Assembly (NCBI RefSeq): GCF_020523605.1
Contig: NZ_JAJAQI010000001.1
Location: 62,001 to 126,000 of the forward strand
Source: Roseicella aerolata
GTDB taxonomy: Bacteria; Pseudomonadota; Alphaproteobacteria; Acetobacterales; Acetobacteraceae
DNA length: 64,000 bases
Reading direction: 5' to 3'
The notes under the pieces were generated by a model. It had not been told where the DNA came from, searched no databases, and saw only the letters and a program-made list of their open reading frames with translations. Below, piece after piece: positions 60,010-64,000 of the stretch. Made by a program: the position numbers and the translations under genes. The stretch's first letter is position 1. Each line of letters begins with the position of its first letter.

Positions 60010-62553
60010 ATGGCCCAGGCCCCTTCCCCCATGCCGATCGCCCGCGAGCTGGTGCGGCTCAATGCCCGCCCGGCGAGCAAGGCCGCGGCCATCGCGGAGG
60101 CCGGCCAGCTCCTCGCCGCCGCCGGCTGCACCGATCCCGCCTATGCCGCGAGCATGGCGCGGCGCGAGGAGGCGGCGAACACCTTCCTCGGCCATGGCGT
60201 CGCCATCCCGCACGGCATGGGCGAGGACAGGCACCTGGTCCGCCGCAACGGCCTCGCCATCCTGCAGGTGCGGGAGGGGATCGAGTGGAATCCCGGCCAG
60301 GTCGCGCATCTCATCGTCGGCATCGCCGCCAGGTCCGACGAGCACATCGCCATCCTCCGCCGCCTGACCCGCCTGCTGAACGATGAGGCGAGGCTGCGCG
60401 CCCTGTTCACCACGGATGATCCGGAGGCGATCATCGCCGCCCTCGGCGCGGAGCCGGCCGAGGCGGTGCCGGCCGCGCCCGCCACCGACCTGGCCGAGCG
60501 CTTCGACTGGGTGGTGGACTACCCCACCGGCCTGCATGCCCGCCCCGCCACCCGCTGGGTGGAGGCGGCGCGCGCCGCGGGCTGCCGCATCCAGGTCCGC
60601 CACGGCGACCAGGTGGCGGATGCGACCGCGCTGGTCGGGCTGCTGCAACTCGGATTGCGGGCCGGGGACCGGATCACCGTCTCGGCCGAGGGGCGCGACG
60701 CCGCCGCGGGCCTCGCCCGGCTGCGCGCCGCCATCACCGGCCTCAGCGCGCAGGAGAAGGCGGATGCGGCACTCGCCGCCCAGCGCGCCGCCGCCCCCGT
60801 CCGCGGCTGGGAGCCGGCCGGGCGCCTCGTCGCGCTGGCCGGGATCGGGGCCAGCCCCGGCCTCGCCATCGGCCGCGTGCATGTGCTCAGCAACGCCCAG
60901 GCCGCCATCCCGGATGCGCCGCTGCCCCTGGCCGAGGGGGGCGCCCGGCTGGAGGCGGCGATCCGCGCCACGCGGGCGCAGCTCAAGGCGCTGGAGGACG
61001 ACACGGCCCGCCGCCTCGGCCCCGGCGAGGCCGCCATCTTCCGCGCCCATGCCGGGCTGCTGGACGACCCGGACCTGATCACCCTGACCTGCCAGCTCAT
61101 GGTGGAAGGGCATGGCCTCGCCTGGTCCTGGCACCAGGCGGTGGAGCGGGTGGCGGGCGGGCTCGCCGCGCTGGGCAACCCGGTGCTGGCCGGCCGCGCC
61201 GCCGACCTGCGCGATGTCGGCCGCCGGGTGCTGGGGCAGATCGACCCCTCGCTGGTCGGCGGCTCGCTCGCCGAGCTGCCGGAGGGGCCGGTGATCCTGG
61301 TCGCCGAGGACCTCGCCCCCTCCGACACCGCCGGCCTCGATCCCGCGCGCGTGGTCGGGCTGGCGACCGCGGCGGGCGGCCCGACATCGCATACCGCCAT
61401 CCTGGCCCGCACCCTCGGCCTGCCGGCGCTGGTCGCGGGTGGGGCGGGGCTGCTGGACCTCGCCCCGGGCACGGAAGCGGTGCTGGATGGCGCGGCCGGG
61501 CGGCTGCACCTCGACCCCGGGGAGGCCGACCTCGCCTCCGCCCGCGCCTTCCTCGCGGCGCAGCAGGAACAGCGGACGCGCGAGGCGGCGCTCCGGGCCG
61601 AGCCGGCGGTGACGCGCGACGGCCACCGCATCGAGGTCGCGGCCAATATCAACCTGCCGGATCAGGCCGCCTTCGCCCTCGCCCAGGGCGCCGAGGGGGT
61701 GGGGCTGATGCGCACGGAATTCCTCTTCCTCGAGCGCGGCGACACGCCGGGGGAGGAGGACCAGCTCGCCACCTACCGCGCGATGATCGGGGCGCTGGAC
61801 GGCCGCCCGCTGATCGTCCGGGCGCTCGATATCGGCGGCGACAAGCAGGTGCCACATCTGCGGCTGCCGGTGGAGGCGAACCCCTTCCTCGGCGTCCGCG
61901 GCGCCCGGCTGCTGCTGCGCCGGCCGGACCTGATGGAGCCGCAGCTCCGCGCCCTCTATCGCGCCGCCGCCGCGGGCGGGGCGCTCTCCATCATGTTCCC
62001 CATGGTGACCTCGGTGCCGGAGGTGGTGGCGCTGCGGGCGGCCTGCGAGCGGATCCGCGCCGAGCTCGGCGCGCCCGAGGTGCCGATCGGCATCATGGTG
62101 GAGGTGCCGGCGGCGGCGGTGCAGGCGGATGCGCTGGCGCGCCATGTGGACTTCTTCTCGGTCGGCACCAACGACCTGACGCAATACGTGCTTGCCATCG
62201 ACCGGCAGAACCCGGAGCTGGCGGCGGAGGCGGACAGCCTGCATCCCGCCGTGCTGCGGCTGATCGCGCAGACGGTGGAGGCGGCGACCCGCCACGGCCG
62301 CTGGGTCGGCGTCTGCGGCGGCTTGGCGGGCGAGCCCTTCGGCGCGGCGCTGCTCGCCGGCCTCGGCGTCGCGGAGCTCTCCATGACCCCGCGGGACATC
62401 CCGGCGGTGAAGGCGGCGCTGCGGGCGGCGACGCAGGCCGGGCTGCGCGACCTGGCCGCCCGCGCCATCGCCTGTGGCACGGCGGAGGAGGTGCGGGCGC
62501 TGGAAGCGGACCTCCTGGCGATGACGCGGCCCGCGCCGCAGGCGGCCGCCTGA
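60010..62553 (+). CDS. fruB: fused fructose PTS EIIA-HPr-Enzyme I
   Basis: An 847-residue polyprotein that carries phosphate from phosphoenolpyruvate to fructose permease. EIIA(Fru) occupies about 1-150 with the active His in GHGVAIPHG near residue 68. HPr is at about 163-255 with DYPTGLHARPAT giving the phospho-His. Enzyme I covers about 275-845 with GGPTSHTAILARTLGLPALV (active His), RTEFLFLERGDTP and GVCGGLAGEPFGAALLAGLG. All three active His are intact, so the single protein can run the whole soluble relay. It overlaps fruK by one base (TGATG). Transcription is likely controlled by the divergent repressor. Confidence 0.96.
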   Translation: MAQAPSPMPIARELVRLNARPASKAAAIAEAGQLLAAAGCTDPAYAASMARREEAANTFLGHGVAIPHGMGEDRHLVRRNGLAILQVREGIEWNPGQVAHLIVGIAARSDEHIAILRRLTRLLNDEARLRALFTTDDPEAIIAALGAEPAEAVPAAPATDLAERFDWVVDYPTGLHARPATRWVEAARAAGCRIQVRHGDQVADATALVGLLQLGLRAGDRITVSAEGRDAAAGLARLRAAITGLSAQEKADAALAAQRAAAPVRGWEPAGRLVALAGIGASPGLAIGRVHVLSNAQAAIPDAPLPLAEGGARLEAAIRATRAQLKALEDDTARRLGPGEAAIFRAHAGLLDDPDLITLTCQLMVEGHGLAWSWHQAVERVAGGLAALGNPVLAGRAADLRDVGRRVLGQIDPSLVGGSLAELPEGPVILVAEDLAPSDTAGLDPARVVGLATAAGGPTSHTAILARTLGLPALVAGGAGLLDLAPGTEAVLDGAAGRLHLDPGEADLASARAFLAAQQEQRTREAALRAEPAVTRDGHRIEVAANINLPDQAAFALAQGAEGVGLMRTEFLFLERGDTPGEEDQLATYRAMIGALDGRPLIVRALDIGGDKQVPHLRLPVEANPFLGVRGARLLLRRPDLMEPQLRALYRAAAAGGALSIMFPMVTSVPEVVALRAACERIRAELGAPEVPIGIMVEVPAAAVQADALARHVDFFSVGTNDLTQYVLAIDRQNPELAAEADSLHPAVLRLIAQTVEAATRHGRWVGVCGGLAGEPFGAALLAGLGVAELSMTPRDIPAVKAALRAATQAGLRDLAARAIACGTAEEVRALEADLLAMTRPAPQAAA

Positions 62554-63500
62554 TGCCCGCGCCCTTCGTCACCCTCGCGCTGAACCCGGCGATCGACCAG
62601 ACCATCGAGCTGGATGCGCTGGTGCCAGGCGCGGTGAACCTGGCGCGCGCCGCGGTGCGGCATGCCGCGGGCAAGGGGATCAATGTCGCGGCCTGCCTTG
62701 CCGACTGGGGCGTGCCGGTGACCGCGACGGGCCTGCTGGGCGAGGCGAATGACGCGCCCTTCCGCGCGCTCTTCGCCGCGCGCGGCATCACGGACTGCTG
62801 CGTCCGCATCCCCGGCGAGACGCGGACCAACATCAAGCTGCTGGACCGCGCGGCGGGCGCGACCACCGACATCAACCTGCCCGGCACCACGCCGGCGCCG
62901 GAGGCGCTGGACGAGGCGCTGGCTGCGCTGCATGCGGCGACCGGCCCGGGCACCATCGCCGTGCTCTCGGGCAGCCTGCCGCCGGGCCTGCCGGCGGAGA
63001 CCTATGCCGAACTGGTCGCGCTGCTCGCCGAGCAGGGCGCGCGGGTGGTGGTGGATGCCAGCGCCGCGCCGCTCTCCGCCGTGCTGGGCGCGCCGGTGCT
63101 GCCGCATGCCGTGAAGCCGAACCGGCATGAGCTGGAGGGCTGGGCCGGCCATGCACTGCCCGACCGGGCGGCGCTGCTCGCCACCGCCCGGTCGCTGGCG
63201 GCACGCGGCATCGGCCTCGTCGTGGTCTCCATGGGGTCGGAGGGCGCGCTCTTCGTCATGGCGGGGCGTGCGGTGATGGTCCGCCCGCCCGCCCTTGCGG
63301 TGACCAGCAGCGTCGGCGCGGGCGATGCCATGGTGGCGGGGATCGCCGCCGGCCTGGCGGACGGGCTGCCGCTGGCGGCGCTGGCCCGCCGCGCCACCGC
63401 CTTTTCCGCCGCCAAGCTGCAGCGGACCGGCGCCGGGCTGCCCGGCCGCGCGGCGGTGGAGGCGATCGCCGCCGCCCTGCAGGCCGAAACCCTCGACTGA
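62553..63500 (+). CDS. fruK: 1-phosphofructokinase
   Basis: A 315-residue PfkB-family kinase converting fructose 1-phosphate to fructose 1,6-bisphosphate. N-terminal [16 protein letters not shown] and [17 protein letters not shown] near residue 38 are standard. The anion-hole and catalytic Asp lie in [20 protein letters not shown] near residue 252 (GAGD). The tip is [17 protein letters not shown]. The start ATG overlaps the fruB stop, so translation is coupled. It forms the middle of fruB-fruK-fruA. Confidence 0.95.
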   Translation: MPAPFVTLALNPAIDQTIELDALVPGAVNLARAAVRHAAGKGINVAACLADWGVPVTATGLLGEANDAPFRALFAARGITDCCVRIPGETRTNIKLLDRAAGATTDINLPGTTPAPEALDEALAALHAATGPGTIAVLSGSLPPGLPAETYAELVALLAEQGARVVVDASAAPLSAVLGAPVLPHAVKPNRHELEGWAGHALPDRAALLATARSLAARGIGLVVVSMGSEGALFVMAGRAVMVRPPALAVTSSVGAGDAMVAGIAAGLADGLPLAALARRATAFSAAKLQRTGAGLPGRAAVEAIAAALQAETLD

Positions 63501-63528
63501 ACGCCCAACCAGGAGCGGAGGAGCAGAG

Positions 63529-64000
63529 ATGTCCGGAGTGATCGCCGTGGTCGAGGCGGGCGACAGCCCGGTCCGGGCCATGCTGGCGGCGGAGGCGCTG
63601 CGCCAGGCAGCCCGCCGCGATGGCCGGGACCTGGCGGTGGAGGTGCGGACGGAGCGCGGCGTGCTCTCGCCCCTGCCCGTCGCGCCGGATGCGGAGGCCC
63701 TGCTGCTGGTGGGCGAGGCGGCGCGGGCGCCGGAGGGGCTCGACCGGCTGGGGGCGGTGCGGGCGCGGATCGAGGAGGTGCTGGCCGATGCCGGCGGCGT
63801 GCTGGCGCGCGCCCGGCCGGGTGCCTCCGCCGCGCCCCCGCCGGCGCCGGCCGGCGGCAGGCGGATCGTCGCCATCACCTCCTGCCCCACCGGCATCGCC
63901 CATACCTTCATGGCGGCCGAGGGGCTGGAGCAGGCGGCGAAGGCGCTGGGACACGAGATCCGGGTGGAGACCCAGGGCTCGGTCGGCGCGCAGAACGCCC
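63529..64000 (+). CDS. fruA: fructose PTS permease EIIBC, 3' end cut by window edge
   Basis: The first 157 codons of fruA are present. The first ~105 residues are a duplicated EIIB'-like domain that lacks the phosphorylated Cys, followed by an Ala/Pro linker. The true EIIB domain begins [21 protein letters not shown], with the active Cys in SCPTGIAHT. The membrane EIIC part lies outside the window. ATG at 63529 follows GGAGCGGAGGAGC. It lies 28 bases after fruK. With FruB and FruK it imports fructose as fructose 1-phosphate and then phosphorylates it. Confidence 0.95.
   Translation, partial: MSGVIAVVEAGDSPVRAMLAAEALRQAARRDGRDLAVEVRTERGVLSPLPVAPDAEALLLVGEAARAPEGLDRLGAVRARIEEVLADAGGVLARARPGASAAPPPAPAGGRRIVAITSCPTGIAHTFMAAEGLEQAAKALGHEIRVETQGSVGAQNA

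Noticed and set aside
1-64000. tRNA, rRNA, insertion sequences, prophage, replication origin.
   Set aside because: Looked for tRNA TΨC-arm and acceptor patterns, transposase or integrase motifs and rRNA stretches by eye; none convincing. A covariance-model scan would be decisive.

Overview
The window is very GC-rich DNA with almost gap-free bacterial coding. Gene content points to an alphaproteobacterium, most likely Acetobacteraceae of the Roseomonas type. The basis is a split hopanoid gene set (hpnM, hpnA, hpnB, shc/hpnF, hpnG, hpnH, hpnN), orphan solute-binding proteins, a flavin monooxygenase paired with a DUF2783 protein, and a lone form II CoxL-like protein. The family assignment is inference from content; no rRNA, tRNA or other marker gene is present.

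Layout: (1) 1-4714: end-truncated CHASE2 sensor protein, a metallo-beta-lactamase-fold protein paired with homogentisate dioxygenase (hmgA), and a YdfG-like SDR. (2) 4855-10679: three-gene heavy-metal-type RND efflux operon (adaptor, CzcA-like pump, TolC-like channel). (3) 10782-13760: SelO and a zinc-independent MDR oxidoreductase. (4) 14309-20457: hopanoid block hpnM / hpnA-hpnB-shc-hpnG, bracketed by near-identical inverted repeats. (5) 20734-25580: HWE histidine kinase, MFS carrier, DUF2892 membrane protein, SDR. (6) 25725-34570: hpnH and ispH on the minus strand, then copC-copD-hpnN-lnt as a tight plus-strand run. (7) 34712-37914: XRE regulator, DUF2244 protein, endonuclease III, glycosyltransferase. 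(8) 38101-50205: accessory metabolism, including a methyltransferase-HNH fusion, a beta-hydroxyacid dehydrogenase, a cupin protein, two orphan periplasmic binding proteins, an M20 amidohydrolase, a methyltransferase, the monooxygenase/DUF2783 pair and a secreted duplicated-domain protein. (9) 50518-57444: lone CoxL-like subunit beside an HAE1 RND efflux pair. (10) 57592-64000: SMP-30 lactonase and the fructose PTS locus (LacI-type repressor, fused EIIA-HPr-EI, fruK, start of fruA).

How it works together: IspH makes the isoprenoid precursors IPP and DMAPP; Shc cyclises squalene; HpnH adds adenosine; HpnG removes adenine; HpnB, HpnA, HpnM and HpnN are linked to head-group tailoring and movement to the outer membrane. 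Squalene-forming hpnCDE are not here, so the pathway is split in this genome. The fructose operon has a palindrome on its promoter that fits its divergent LacI-type regulator.

The least expected feature is not a protein. It is a family of compound palindromic repeats, about 100 bp in the best copies, found after genes across the window. In at least four unrelated genes the first three bases of the repeat are the TAG stop codon. Two near-identical copies lie in inverted orientation on either side of the hopanoid block.
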